This document shows positions 8,329-16,661 of a DNA stretch of 64,000 nt, in pieces. The stretch comes from Akkermansia muciniphila (GTDB lineage Bacteria; Verrucomicrobiota; Verrucomicrobiia; Verrucomicrobiales; Akkermansiaceae): contig CAMAQB010000002.1 in NCBI GenBank assembly GCA_945860285.1, positions 1 through 64,000 on the forward strand. Reading direction: 5' to 3'. A program made the position numbers and the translations under genes. Under the pieces are notes generated by a model that worked only from the letters and a program-made list of their open reading frames with translations, was not told the DNA's origin and searched no databases. Positions within the stretch are counted from its first letter, which is position 1. Each line of letters starts with the position of its first letter.

Positions 8329-9717
8329 TCAAAAGTGTCCGGAGTCCTTGAGTTTGCGCTGCAGGGTGCGCCGGGAAATCCCCAGCAATCCGGCAGCGAC
8401 GGTTCGGTTGCCACCGGCTTTCGCCAGTGCCTCGCCGATCACTCGTTTCTCCAGCGCATTCAAATTCAAATCAGTGACCGTAGCAAGTCTGTTTTGCATT
8501 TCCTTTGCAACGGAATCATAGTCCGCCGCTTCTGTGGCCGCACGCCCTGTCAAAAAATCCGGCAGGTGCTCGACACCGATGGTATCGGCATTGCACATTA
8601 CCACGCCATGCTCGATGGCTGTTCGCAACTCGCGCACGTTGCCGGGCCAGGAGTAGGAGCGCATGAGCCGCAGTGCCTCGCTGCTCAGCGACTTGGTGGG
8701 ACGTTTGTTTTCCTTCGCGAATTCCTGCTGGAACGCTCCCGCCAACAAGACGATGTCCTCGCCGCGCTCGCGCAAGGGCGGCATTTCAATCCGCACCACG
8801 TTCAGACGGAAATACAAATCCTCGCGAAAGGTTCCGCTGTCAACAAGGCGGCGCAGGCTTTTGTTGGTCGCGGCAATGACCCGCACATCGACCTTGATCG
8901 GATTGTTAGACCCCACGCGTTCGATCGTTCGTTCCGAGAGCACACGCAGCAACTTCACCTGGGTGGAGGCATCGACCTCACCGATCTCATCGAGAAAAAT
9001 CGTCCCGCCGTCGGCCTGCTCAAACCGCCCCAACCGGCGTTGCGCCGCACCGGTGAACGCGCCTTTTTCATGACCGAACAACTCGCTTTCCAACAACTGA
9101 GGCGACAATGCGGCGCAGTGAACGATGACGAACTTCGCCGCAGGACGACCCGACAACTGGTGGATCGTGTGGGCCACCACCTCCTTGCCCGTTCCGCTTT
9201 CACCCTCGATCAGCACAGTGGCGCGTGTGGGCGCGACTTGTTCAATGCGGTCGATTGTCGTCGCCAGCGCCGGTGATTTTCCTATCAGATTCTTCAGGCT
9301 GCGTTTTTCATCCACCACCTGTTTGAGTTCCCGGTTCTCTACCTCCAGCGAGCGCGAGCGGAGTCCGCGCTTGAGCAGCATGTCGACCTCGTCGAGATTG
9401 AGCGGCTTGGTCACGAAGTGCCAGGCACCGCGACGCATCGCTTCCACGGCGGAGTCGACGGAACCATAGGCTGTCATCATCACTGCCAGCGGCGGATGGG
9501 GCAGCGCCAAGGCCACGTTCAACACATCCATGCCGCTGTCGCTGCCGAGGCGAAGATCGGTCAATACGATGTCGACATTTTCATTCTGCAACACCGCCGT
9601 CGCCTCGGCGAGATTGGCGGCGAGAAACACATCAAAGTCTGCCTCCAAAGCCAGCCTGAGACCCTCGCGCGTGGGTTTTTCGTCGTCCACGATCAATAAT
9701 ACCGGTTGTCTGCTCAT
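8329..9717 (-). CDS. NtrC-family sigma54-dependent response regulator
   Basis: 462 residues in the standard order. The receiver domain (1-120) has acidic residues D11/D12, phospho-acceptor D54 and K104. The AAA+ domain (about 140-375) has Walker A GESGTGKE at 172-179, the sigma54-contact loop GAFTGA at 219-224 and Walker B FLDE at 241-244. A Fis-type helix-turn-helix (about 415-460) contains 'GNRTVAAGLLGISRRTLQRKL'. All residues needed for ATPase-driven activation are present. It overlaps the kinase gene by ATGA (9714-9717), so the two are translationally coupled and form a cognate pair. I found no convincing -24/-12 sigma54 promoter within the window, so targets are unknown. Confidence 0.95.
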   Translation of the reverse strand: MSRQPVLLIVDDEKPTREGLRLALEADFDVFLAANLAEATAVLQNENVDIVLTDLRLGSDSGMDVLNVALALPHPPLAVMMTAYGSVDSAVEAMRRGAWHFVTKPLNLDEVDMLLKRGLRSRSLEVENRELKQVVDEKRSLKNLIGKSPALATTIDRIEQVAPTRATVLIEGESGTGKEVVAHTIHQLSGRPAAKFVIVHCAALSPQLLESELFGHEKGAFTGAAQRRLGRFEQADGGTIFLDEIGEVDASTQVKLLRVLSERTIERVGSNNPIKVDVRVIAATNKSLRRLVDSGTFREDLYFRLNVVRIEMPPLRERGEDIVLLAGAFQQEFAKENKRPTKSLSSEALRLMRSYSWPGNVRELRTAIEHGVVMCNADTIGVEHLPDFLTGRAATEAADYDSVAKEMQNRLATVTDLNLNALEKRVIGEALAKAGGNRTVAAGLLGISRRTLQRKLKDSGHF

Positions 9718-10886
9718 GGTGCCAAGTCGATGACATGATCCGGCTCGGGAAGCAGCCGGGCTTTTTGATTTTTCAGCGGCAGAAACAACGACACCCTGGT
9801 GCCGGCACCTTCGCGGCTTTCGATTTCGATTTCGCCGCCGTGTTCGCGAATGATGCGTCTAACGATCAACAGGCCCAAACCGCTGCCGCCTTCCTTGGTG
9901 GTGTGATAGGGTTCGAACAACGCCCCCATGTTTTCGCTGGATATGCCCACGCCGTTGTCGTGTATCTGAATCCGCAATTCGTAATCATTGCACAACATGC
10001 CTATCGTGATGCAGCCGCTCGCATCGCTCGGAATCGCCTGCGCGGCGTTGCGGAGCAGATTGTGAAAGACCTGTTGCATCTGCACGGCATCGAGTTCCAT
10101 GACCGGAATGTCACTCGCAAGATCCAAGACCACCTGGATGCCCCTTTCGGCAAGTTCGGGTGCGAGCAACTTCAGCGTTTCGCGGCACAGTTCAACCACA
10201 TCGACATTTTCCCGCCGCAAGGCCGAGGGTCGAATCGCCTGCAAAAACTGTTTCAAGATCAAATCGAGCCGCTGGATTTCCTGCCTCGCGGTTTGCAGGT
10301 GCCCCTCCAACTGCTGACGCTCCCCGGCTGGAAGTTTTTTGATTTTGCGGTCGAGCAATTGCAAGTGAATACCGAGCGAATTCAACGGGTTGCCGATTTC
10401 GTGCGCCACACCGGCGGCCAGCATGGTCAGAGCACCCAGGCGCTCCGATTCAAGCGCCGCTTCGGTCTCGGCACGGCTGCTGGTGACATCATTGACGATC
10501 ATCACAAAACCAGACCGCACATCGAGGTCGTTGATCGGCGCCAGGTAAAAATGCAGGTAGCGGCGCTCCGGATAAAAAACCTCCATTTCCCTGCTGACCA
10601 CGTTTGCCTGATCGATCATCGCCTGCCAGTCCATACCGCGGATCAACTCGCCCAGCTTCTTCCCGTGGGCATTGGCTGCATCCAGTCCAAAAAACCGGCA
10701 CGCCGCACCGTTGAGAAAGGTGACCCGGCTGTCATTGCCCAACAATATCACTCCTTCGCGCAGGGCCTCGAAGACCTCGACAAAAAATCCCTTTTCCTTC
10801 AACAAGCGGTCGACAAGCGTCTGCACGACCTTGGGATCGACCCGATCGAGCTTTGACACCAACTTGTCCAAAAAACCTGGTTTCAT
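9714..10886 (-). CDS. Cytosolic PAS-domain histidine kinase (NtrB-like)
   Basis: About 390 residues with no membrane segment, so the signal is probably cytoplasmic. A PAS domain lies at about 40-140 ('ALREGVILLGNDSRVTFLNG'). The dimerisation/phospho-acceptor motif is AAGVAHEIGNPLNSL, with the His near residue 162. The HATPase domain shows an N box (HNLLRNAAQA), a G1 box (DNGVGIS) and a G2 box (GGSGLGLLIV). The family phosphorylates NtrC-type regulators, here the next gene. An in-frame TTG at 10901 would add five residues; ATG 10886 is preferred. It is divergent from cutA and heads a five-gene minus-strand run ending in dxs. Confidence 0.92.
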   Translation of the reverse strand: MKPGFLDKLVSKLDRVDPKVVQTLVDRLLKEKGFFVEVFEALREGVILLGNDSRVTFLNGAACRFFGLDAANAHGKKLGELIRGMDWQAMIDQANVVSREMEVFYPERRYLHFYLAPINDLDVRSGFVMIVNDVTSSRAETEAALESERLGALTMLAAGVAHEIGNPLNSLGIHLQLLDRKIKKLPAGERQQLEGHLQTARQEIQRLDLILKQFLQAIRPSALRRENVDVVELCRETLKLLAPELAERGIQVVLDLASDIPVMELDAVQMQQVFHNLLRNAAQAIPSDASGCITIGMLCNDYELRIQIHDNGVGISSENMGALFEPYHTTKEGGSGLGLLIVRRIIREHGGEIEIESREGAGTRVSLFLPLKNQKARLLPEPDHVIDLAP

Positions 10887-10929
10887 TCCCGCGTTTGCCA
10901 AAGATATTCCATACCGTTATTGTCGCGCC

Positions 10930-11262
10930 ATGTCAGACACCTTTGATCCCGTTCTCGTCATTTGCAGCTTTCCCGATTCCTTGTCGGCGCGACAGATTGG
11001 CACGGTCCTAGTGGAAAAGCAACTCGCGGCTTGCGTTAGTTTCGTGCCCGGCTGCACCTCCATCTACAGCTGGCAGGAAAAAATGACCGAATCAACGGAA
11101 ACGCTGGCGTTGATCAAGAGCACGCAGGCATTGTTTTCCGAACTCGAAGCCACGATCCGGGCGCTTCATCCGTATGACGTCCCCGAAATCATCGGCATGC
11201 CACTGTCGCAGCTCTCGCATCCCTATCGGCAATGGATGAAGCGGCAACTTGCGAGTGAATGA
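10930..11262 (+). CDS. cutA: CutA-family divalent cation tolerance protein
   Basis: 110 residues beginning MSDTFDPVLVICSFPD. It has the CutA hallmarks: 'LVEKQLAACVSFVPGCTSIYSWQ', a Glu-rich central strand, and the C-terminal 'HPYDVPEIIGMPL'. CutA forms a PII-like trimer. It was first linked to copper tolerance, but its biochemical role is still uncertain. The frame extends far upstream over the divergent kinase gene; the ATG at 10930 matches homologous N-termini and leaves a 43-bp divergent promoter region. Confidence 0.93.
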   Translation: MSDTFDPVLVICSFPDSLSARQIGTVLVEKQLAACVSFVPGCTSIYSWQEKMTESTETLALIKSTQALFSELEATIRALHPYDVPEIIGMPLSQLSHPYRQWMKRQLASE

Positions 11263-11553
11263 AAAGCCCCGCAGGTTTGAGACATCCGCTTAGATGCATT
11301 TCACCAAGTAGGTGCCCGACAGGCTGAACCACCTCGAAGTGAATCAAGCGGTCGAAATTGCGGTCGACAATTTTGCCGAACGAGGGTATGTTTCCCTACT
11401 AGTCCAACGTCTTGGTTCCAGTGACCAGTTTCCCAGCATTCGACCGGTCAGCGCTGGAATGTCCCTCAGATCGTTAAAACTCGCCGCATCAAGCTGGATG
11501 ACTGCGTTCTTTTGATCGTAGTTTTCCCGATTGTTATTTCAGAGCCGTGATCA
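11263..11553. other. Intergenic stretch between cutA and rho, possibly gene debris
   Basis: These 291 bp hold no convincing gene. The minus strand has a start-less open stretch of about 60 codons (11343-11523) with protein-like composition, including 'AVIQLDAASFNDLRDIPALTG'. The plus strand has a 67-codon frame (11312-11515) with no recognisable family. Both may be remnants of a decayed gene. I see no intrinsic terminator for either neighbouring gene. Confidence 0.35.
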
Positions 11554-13278
11554 TCAGCCTTTGATTTCCAGCAGCATTTGCGCGTTTGAAGGAAATTTTT
11601 TCAGGAAATACGTAAGCCGCTCCATCGCCTCCAGAGGTTTGTGGCCGGAGAGACCGCGACGGATCAAGTGGATCTTGTGGAGCATGTGTTCCGGCAGCAG
11701 CAGCTCCTCGCGGCGGGTGCCGGATTTGAAAATGTCTACCGCTGGGTAGATGTAGTTCTCGGCGATCTTGCGATCGAGCACGATTTCCATGTTTCCGGTG
11801 CCCTTGAACTCCTGGAAGATCGCCTCATCGGCCCGCGAATTGGTCTGGATCAATGCGGTGGCGAGAATCGTCAGTGAGCCACCGCCGCGGGTGTTGCGGG
11901 CGGCGGCAAACAGGCGCCGCGGGGCGTCCAAGGCACCGACCATCACCCCGCCGGTGCCGATTCCCCTGCCCTGTTGCTGGCCGTTGTTGTTGTAGGCCCG
12001 CGCCAGACGGGTGATCGAATCCATGAGCAGGAAGACATGTTTGCCCGACTCGACAAGACGCTTCGCGCGCTCGATGGTCAACTCGGCGATGCGGCAATGA
12101 TTTCGCGGATGTTCATCGTTCGAACTTGCGAAAATTTCCGCACCCGGCAGCGCCCGTTTGAACTCGGTCACCTCCTCGGGGCGTTCATCGACCAGCAGCA
12201 CGATGAGGTGCAGATTGTCGTCCTCGCGGTTGCGCACCGATTCCGCGATATGCAAAAGAAGCGTGGTCTTTCCCGAACGCGGGGGAGAGACGATCAAGCC
12301 ACGTTGCCCGCGCCCCACCGGAGCGACGATATCCAATACCCGGGTGGTGAAACGGTTCTGGTCGTTTTCGAAGGGAATGCGTTTGACCGGATTGATGGCT
12401 TTCAATTCGTCGAAATGCGGCTGTCTGCGTGCCTCATCGGGCGGGGCATCATTGACGCTGGTGATTTCCACCACCTGCGGTCCGCGTGGTCCGCTTTGGG
12501 CGACTGCTTTCAATACCACTCCGGGGCGGAGTCCGTAACGATTGATCAACTGGCTGCCGACAAAAGCATCGTCCCTGGCGAGTTCGAGATTTTTTTTCAA
12601 GCTGCGCAGAAACCCGCTTCCTTTCGGTGAGATCTCCAGCAAGCCTTCCACTTCGACACGCGGTCCGCTGAGCACGGCGGATTCGCGATCCGCATCCGCA
12701 TCGGGTTTTGCCATCGCCGGGCCTTTTCCAAAAGGCCGGTTCTTCTGCTTGGCATTGTGATCGGGACGGTTTTTTTTGCCGTTGTGGAACTTGTTCTTAT
12801 TTTTGAAATCATTTTGTGGCTGTGGCCGCTGAAAATTCTGCTGCTGTGACGGCGGAGCCTGCGGTTGTGGGGTGACCGCCTGTTGCGGTGGTGCGACAGT
12901 GGACGGCACTGGATCCACAGGGTTTGGCGGCGGCGCGGGAGTGTGCTTCACCACGACCGGTTCCGGTGCGGCGGGCCGGGCTGAGGGCGCGGCCACCACA
13001 GGTTTGTCATCCATCGCCGCTGTTGTGGGCTCAGCTTTTTTCTTGCGAACAACGCGCACTTTGGTGACGGCCTCGGAATCGGGCAGCGGCGCAGCAACCT
13101 CAGCTGTCTTGGTTTTGCGTGGACTGCTCGCCTTTTTGGCCGCTGTTTTTTTTGCAGCGGTTTTTTTTGCCGCAGTTTCAACACCGGAAACAACAGCCGC
13201 AGCCGCTTTTTTCACGGCACGTTTTTTTGCGGGTGGCTTGGCGGAGTCGTCGGAAATGGATTGAGATTTTTCGCTCAT
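11554..13278 (-). CDS. rho: Transcription termination factor Rho with long N-terminal extension
   Basis: 574 residues against about 420 in E. coli; the C-terminal 370 residues are canonical Rho. The RNA-binding cold-shock-like domain lies at about 205-275. The ATPase has Walker A PPRSGKTT at 332-339, then 'LLVDERPEEVTEF' and the Q/R-loop region 'SITRLARAYN' with 'GRGIGTGGVM'. The first 200 residues are an unstructured-looking tail: Lys/Ala blocks like histone H1 (about 15-60), a Pro/Gln/Val stretch (85-150), then an Asn/Lys/Arg stretch (155-190). Rho ends RNA synthesis by translocating along nascent RNA. It follows yebC by 17 bp. Confidence 0.97.
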   Translation of the reverse strand: MSEKSQSISDDSAKPPAKKRAVKKAAAAVVSGVETAAKKTAAKKTAAKKASSPRKTKTAEVAAPLPDSEAVTKVRVVRKKKAEPTTAAMDDKPVVAAPSARPAAPEPVVVKHTPAPPPNPVDPVPSTVAPPQQAVTPQPQAPPSQQQNFQRPQPQNDFKNKNKFHNGKKNRPDHNAKQKNRPFGKGPAMAKPDADADRESAVLSGPRVEVEGLLEISPKGSGFLRSLKKNLELARDDAFVGSQLINRYGLRPGVVLKAVAQSGPRGPQVVEITSVNDAPPDEARRQPHFDELKAINPVKRIPFENDQNRFTTRVLDIVAPVGRGQRGLIVSPPRSGKTTLLLHIAESVRNREDDNLHLIVLLVDERPEEVTEFKRALPGAEIFASSNDEHPRNHCRIAELTIERAKRLVESGKHVFLLMDSITRLARAYNNNGQQQGRGIGTGGVMVGALDAPRRLFAAARNTRGGGSLTILATALIQTNSRADEAIFQEFKGTGNMEIVLDRKIAENYIYPAVDIFKSGTRREELLLPEHMLHKIHLIRRGLSGHKPLEAMERLTYFLKKFPSNAQMLLEIKG

Positions 13279-13295
13279 GAGTTTGAATAAAAATG

Positions 13296-14048
13296 TTAGG
13301 AATCCAACTGGTCAATGACGGTATCGGACAGTTCGAAATTGGTAAACACGTTCAACGTGTCGTCGTAGGCATCCAACTGGTCGTGCAGTTTCAGCACTTG
13401 TTTTGCCGTGGCGAGGTCTTCTATGACAACTGGTGTGCGTGGAATGGAAGTGAATTTTTCGGAAGTGAGTACAAAACCGCGGGCTCGCAGTTGTTCCGCC
13501 ACCGGGGCCAGCAGCGTGGGCTGGGTATAAACGACGTGCTCGAATTCATCGGACTGCACATCATCGGCACCGGCGATGATCGCGGCCTCCATGATCGCGT
13601 CCTCTTCGGATGCCGAGGCAGCGAGTGTGACTTCGCCCTTGCGGTCGAACTGATAGGCCACCGATCCGGGGGTGGCGACACTGCCGTTGTTTTTGAAAAA
13701 AATGGATCGCAGGTCCGCTGCGGCGCGATTGAGATTGTCTGTTGCAACCTCGATGATGAAAGCAATGCCTGAAGGCCCGTAGCCTTCGTAGGTGACCTCC
13801 TGGATGAGCGCGCCGCCGAGTTCTCCCGTGCCTTTTTTCACTGCGCGGTCTATGTTCTCCCGGGGCATGGAAACCGCCCTGGCGTTTTCAATCGCCGTGC
13901 GCAGGCGTGCATTGAGCAAAGGATCCCCTCCGCCGGAGCGGGCGGCGAGAGCGATTTCGTGGGCACACTTGGAGAAGACCCTGCCTTTCACGGCATCGAC
14001 CCTGGCTTTGATGTGCTTGACCTTGGACCATTTGTTATGACCGGCCAT
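13296..14048 (-). CDS. yebC: YebC/PmpR-family protein
   Basis: 250 residues with the invariant start MAGHNKWSKVKHIKARVDA and the family segments 'AARSGGGDPLLNARLRTAIENARAVSMPRENIDRAVKKGTG' (quoted in part) and 'YEGYGPSGIAFIIEVATDN'. Family members act as transcription regulators or as translation activators that help ribosomes through proline runs. The longer frame from 14117 is rejected because homologues begin at MAGHNK. It is upstream of rho on the same strand and probably co-transcribed with it. Confidence 0.95.
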   Translation of the reverse strand: MAGHNKWSKVKHIKARVDAVKGRVFSKCAHEIALAARSGGGDPLLNARLRTAIENARAVSMPRENIDRAVKKGTGELGGALIQEVTYEGYGPSGIAFIIEVATDNLNRAAADLRSIFFKNNGSVATPGSVAYQFDRKGEVTLAASASEEDAIMEAAIIAGADDVQSDEFEHVVYTQPTLLAPVAEQLRARGFVLTSEKFTSIPRTPVVIEDLATAKQVLKLHDQLDAYDDTLNVFTNFELSDTVIDQLDS

Positions 14049-14359
14049 GGAAAATAAAAAACATACTGGGTGTTTGAACTGGTTCCCCTGCTTTTGTAAA
14101 AAAAGCAAACGCAACAATTGAACGGGACGTAAGCATAACGCCCTGCGGCAATAGAGTAGTGAACAACAGTGCCTCTACGGAACATTGCACCCGTCGTTTC
14201 CGCATGTGGGGATGAACGAAGCGCGCTTACGAGCGCATTATGGTTCACACTTCAGTCGATGGCAACAGTTTTTTTTGTGCAATTTGCCACAAGCTCGGAA
14301 GAAATGAATGCTATGTATGCTTGACTTGCCACGTTCCCTCTACTGAATTGGAGTCGGTC
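14049..14359. other. Divergent intergenic region, yebC / DNA methyltransferase
   Basis: This 311-bp stretch holds the promoters of two divergent genes. A TTGACT (14321-14326) and TGAATT (14344-14349) pair, 17 bp apart, could be a promoter only about ten bases before the methyltransferase ATG. The methyltransferase frame is open upstream to 14240. Read that way it would add 40 residues including five Cys in 18 positions, so a Cys-rich extension cannot be fully excluded. A run of eight T's in that part and the good internal start argue against it. Confidence 0.4.
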
Positions 14360-15592
14360 ATGTCACGCAGCGAAAACAGCTTATCCGACTTCCACAGGGA
14401 GATGATTCAGTTCAATGAATTCGCGACAAGCACAAAGGTCATCGAAAAGGCGTTTCCGGGTCAGACCATACCGATGTATGTCAATGAGTTCTGGACGGCA
14501 AAGCAGCGGGCCGCCCATTCCCTTCACGAAATTTCCTACCGGGCCTGCTTCAAGCCGCAGTTGCCGCGGTTTTTCATCGAACGATTCACCAAGCCGGGCG
14601 AGAAGGTTTACGATCCGTTCATGGGTCGTGGCACGACCTTGATTGAAAGCGCCCTGCTTGGAAGGAAACCTGTCGGTTGCGATGTCAATCCCCTGGCCGC
14701 CTTGCTGTGCATGCCACGCCTGAATGTGCCCGATGCGATTTCGGTGCGGCAACGCTTGGAGGAAATCCCCATGGACATGGCCACTGAAATCCGTGAGGAC
14801 CTGCTGGCGTTTTATCATCCGCAAACGCTTTCCGAGCTTTGCGCGCTGCGCAGTTATTTTCTGGAGCGGCAGGCGAGCGGCACTCTGGACAATGTGGACG
14901 CATGGATCCGCATGACCGCCACCAACCGCCTCACGGGCCACTCCGCCGGATTCTTTTCGGTCTACAGCCTGCCCCCCAACCAGAGCGTTTCGATCGCCTC
15001 CCAACTGCGCATCAATCAAAACCGCCAGCAGGTCCCGCCACAGCGCGATATCAGCGCGATCATTTTGAAAAAAACCAGTGCGCTGTTCAAAGATCTGACA
15101 ACGCAGCAACGAAAGCACCTGCAAAGTGCCGGCTCAGCTGCGCAGTGCATCACTTCGAACTGCGCCGAAACACCGGACATTGCCGATGACAGCATCGCCC
15201 TGGTAGTGACCTCCCCGCCCTTTTTGGATATCGTGCAATACGATCAGGACAACTGGCTGCGTTGCTGGTTCAACGGAATCGATGCGAATGCCGTGCCGAT
15301 CTGGCAACTGCGCAGCGCGGAAAAATGGCAAGCGGCGATGAGCGGTGTGTTTCAGGAACTGCATCGCATCGTGGTTCCGCAGGGCATCGTTGCATTCGAA
15401 GTCGGCGAGGTCAGAAAAGGCCGGATCCTCCTCGAGGACCTTGTCATTCCCGCAGCAAACCAGGCTGGATTCATTCCGATCGCCGTATTGATCAACGATC
15501 AGGAATTCACCAAAACATCACAGTGTTGGGGTGTGGACAACGCCAGCAAGGGCACCAACACCAACCGGATCGTGATTCTGCAAAAGTGTTAG
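14360..15592 (+). CDS. Orphan DNA methyltransferase (N4/N6 amino-methyltransferase fold)
   Basis: 410 residues. S-adenosylmethionine-binding motif I is DPFMGRGTT (85-93), followed by 'GCDVNPLA' (106-113). Catalytic motif IV is TSPPF (284-288), with 'YDQDNWLRCWFNGID' after it. The (S/T)PP(F/Y) form fits enzymes methylating the exocyclic amino group of adenine or cytosine. Motif I comes before motif IV, with about 190 residues between that could hold the target-recognition region. No restriction endonuclease or specificity subunit is adjacent, so it is an orphan in this context. It converges on the nucleotidyltransferase gene with 1 bp between stops. Confidence 0.78.
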   Translation: MSRSENSLSDFHREMIQFNEFATSTKVIEKAFPGQTIPMYVNEFWTAKQRAAHSLHEISYRACFKPQLPRFFIERFTKPGEKVYDPFMGRGTTLIESALLGRKPVGCDVNPLAALLCMPRLNVPDAISVRQRLEEIPMDMATEIREDLLAFYHPQTLSELCALRSYFLERQASGTLDNVDAWIRMTATNRLTGHSAGFFSVYSLPPNQSVSIASQLRINQNRQQVPPQRDISAIILKKTSALFKDLTTQQRKHLQSAGSAAQCITSNCAETPDIADDSIALVVTSPPFLDIVQYDQDNWLRCWFNGIDANAVPIWQLRSAEKWQAAMSGVFQELHRIVVPQGIVAFEVGEVRKGRILLEDLVIPAANQAGFIPIAVLINDQEFTKTSQCWGVDNASKGTNTNRIVILQKC

Positions 15593-15593
15593 A

Positions 15594-16598
15594 TCACAAG
15601 TCCTCGTCATGGTGCCCGCCCGAAACAGGATCTCCCGAAAAAACAATGCAGCGTTCCAAATCGGCATCACCGGTGAGACGCGAGCCGGGCCACAAGACAG
15701 AGTCCCTGACCACCGCGCCCGCGGGCACCACGGCATCCGGGCCGATCACGCTCGACACCACCACTGCGGAGGGATCAATGCGCGCCGAAGCGTGGATCAT
15801 CGGACCGATACCCGAAATCCGGTGCGCCGCGAGGTAACTCTCCCGATCGCCGAGATCAAACCACTGGCCTTCATCCAGCACCACCGCGCCGAGTCGGTTT
15901 TGCGAGGCGAGTTGCAGGAAAGCGGGGATCACCGAAACCACCGGATCATCCGGCAAGCAATCGAGCACACCGGCATTCATGCAATACACACCGCTGAAGA
16001 CGTGGGTTCCCGTCGCGCGCGATAGTTTTTCGCGAATATCAATCACCCGGCTATGGGATTCATCAACCGCGATGTGTCGAGACACCCCATGGGAACGCAG
16101 CGCCAGCGTTGCCGGCAGGCCGGAAGCGAGATGAGCGGCGATCAACACTTCGAGATTCATGGAAGAAAAGATGTCGCCATTGTGAACCAGCACATCCTCA
16201 TCGCCGATCCATTGACTGACATTGCGCAGTGCCCCGCCGGTATCGAGCAGCAAAGGTTCGTGAAACAATCGCAAGGTGGTGTCATCGAGGAACGCCTGCT
16301 CGACCATTTCGCCATTCCCGGCACGTTCGCCATTGATTTCCCAAAACCTAGCACCGATGCCCCGCATGGGCTCCTTCCAGACTCCGGGCAGGTGGTGGGT
16401 ATTGATTGAGAAATCCCCCATACCCAGATCGCGGCATGCCTGCCAGGCATGGCGAATGAGCGGTTGGTGAAAAAACGACACCAGCGGTTTGGGTACGCGA
16501 TCCGTCAAAGGTCGCAACCTTGTCCCCAGTCCGGCACCCAGAAAAAACGCCTTCGTCACGGCCGATATATGGACAGGCATGATGGAGTTGGCGAACAT
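15594..16598 (-). CDS. Sugar-1-phosphate nucleotidyltransferase with beta-helix tail
   Basis: About 334 residues. The N-terminal Rossmann-like domain begins with the diagnostic 'AFFLGAGLGTRLRPLTDRVPKPLV', and 'HNGDIF' supplies the metal-binding Asp. The C-terminal 70 residues contain hexapeptide repeats ('IHASARIDPSAVVVSSVIG'), forming a left-handed beta-helix. This layout is that of mannose-1-phosphate guanylyltransferase / MurU-like enzymes making NDP-sugars for envelope polymers; the exact sugar cannot be read. MFANSI at 16598 has an AGGG nine bases upstream, and MPVHIS at 16580 is the alternative. It is divergent from fabH with 63 bp between. Confidence 0.82.
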   Translation of the reverse strand: MFANSIMPVHISAVTKAFFLGAGLGTRLRPLTDRVPKPLVSFFHQPLIRHAWQACRDLGMGDFSINTHHLPGVWKEPMRGIGARFWEINGERAGNGEMVEQAFLDDTTLRLFHEPLLLDTGGALRNVSQWIGDEDVLVHNGDIFSSMNLEVLIAAHLASGLPATLALRSHGVSRHIAVDESHSRVIDIREKLSRATGTHVFSGVYCMNAGVLDCLPDDPVVSVIPAFLQLASQNRLGAVVLDEGQWFDLGDRESYLAAHRISGIGPMIHASARIDPSAVVVSSVIGPDAVVPAGAVVRDSVLWPGSRLTGDADLERCIVFSGDPVSGGHHDEDL

Positions 16599-16661
16599 TT
16601 TTCTTTTCCCTGTGTCGAATTCGGACTTCACACGTTGCTGATTTCCGCTCATGCTGCGCTC

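Noticed and set aside
9735..10856. 373-codon plus-strand open frame
   Set aside because: It is antisense to the histidine kinase gene, whose motifs are complete; this is a frame shadow of GC-rich coding DNA.
14600..14660. Sigma54-like TGGCAC element inside the methyltransferase gene
   Set aside because: TGGCAC is present but the -12 element lacks the needed GC, and it lies within coding sequence.
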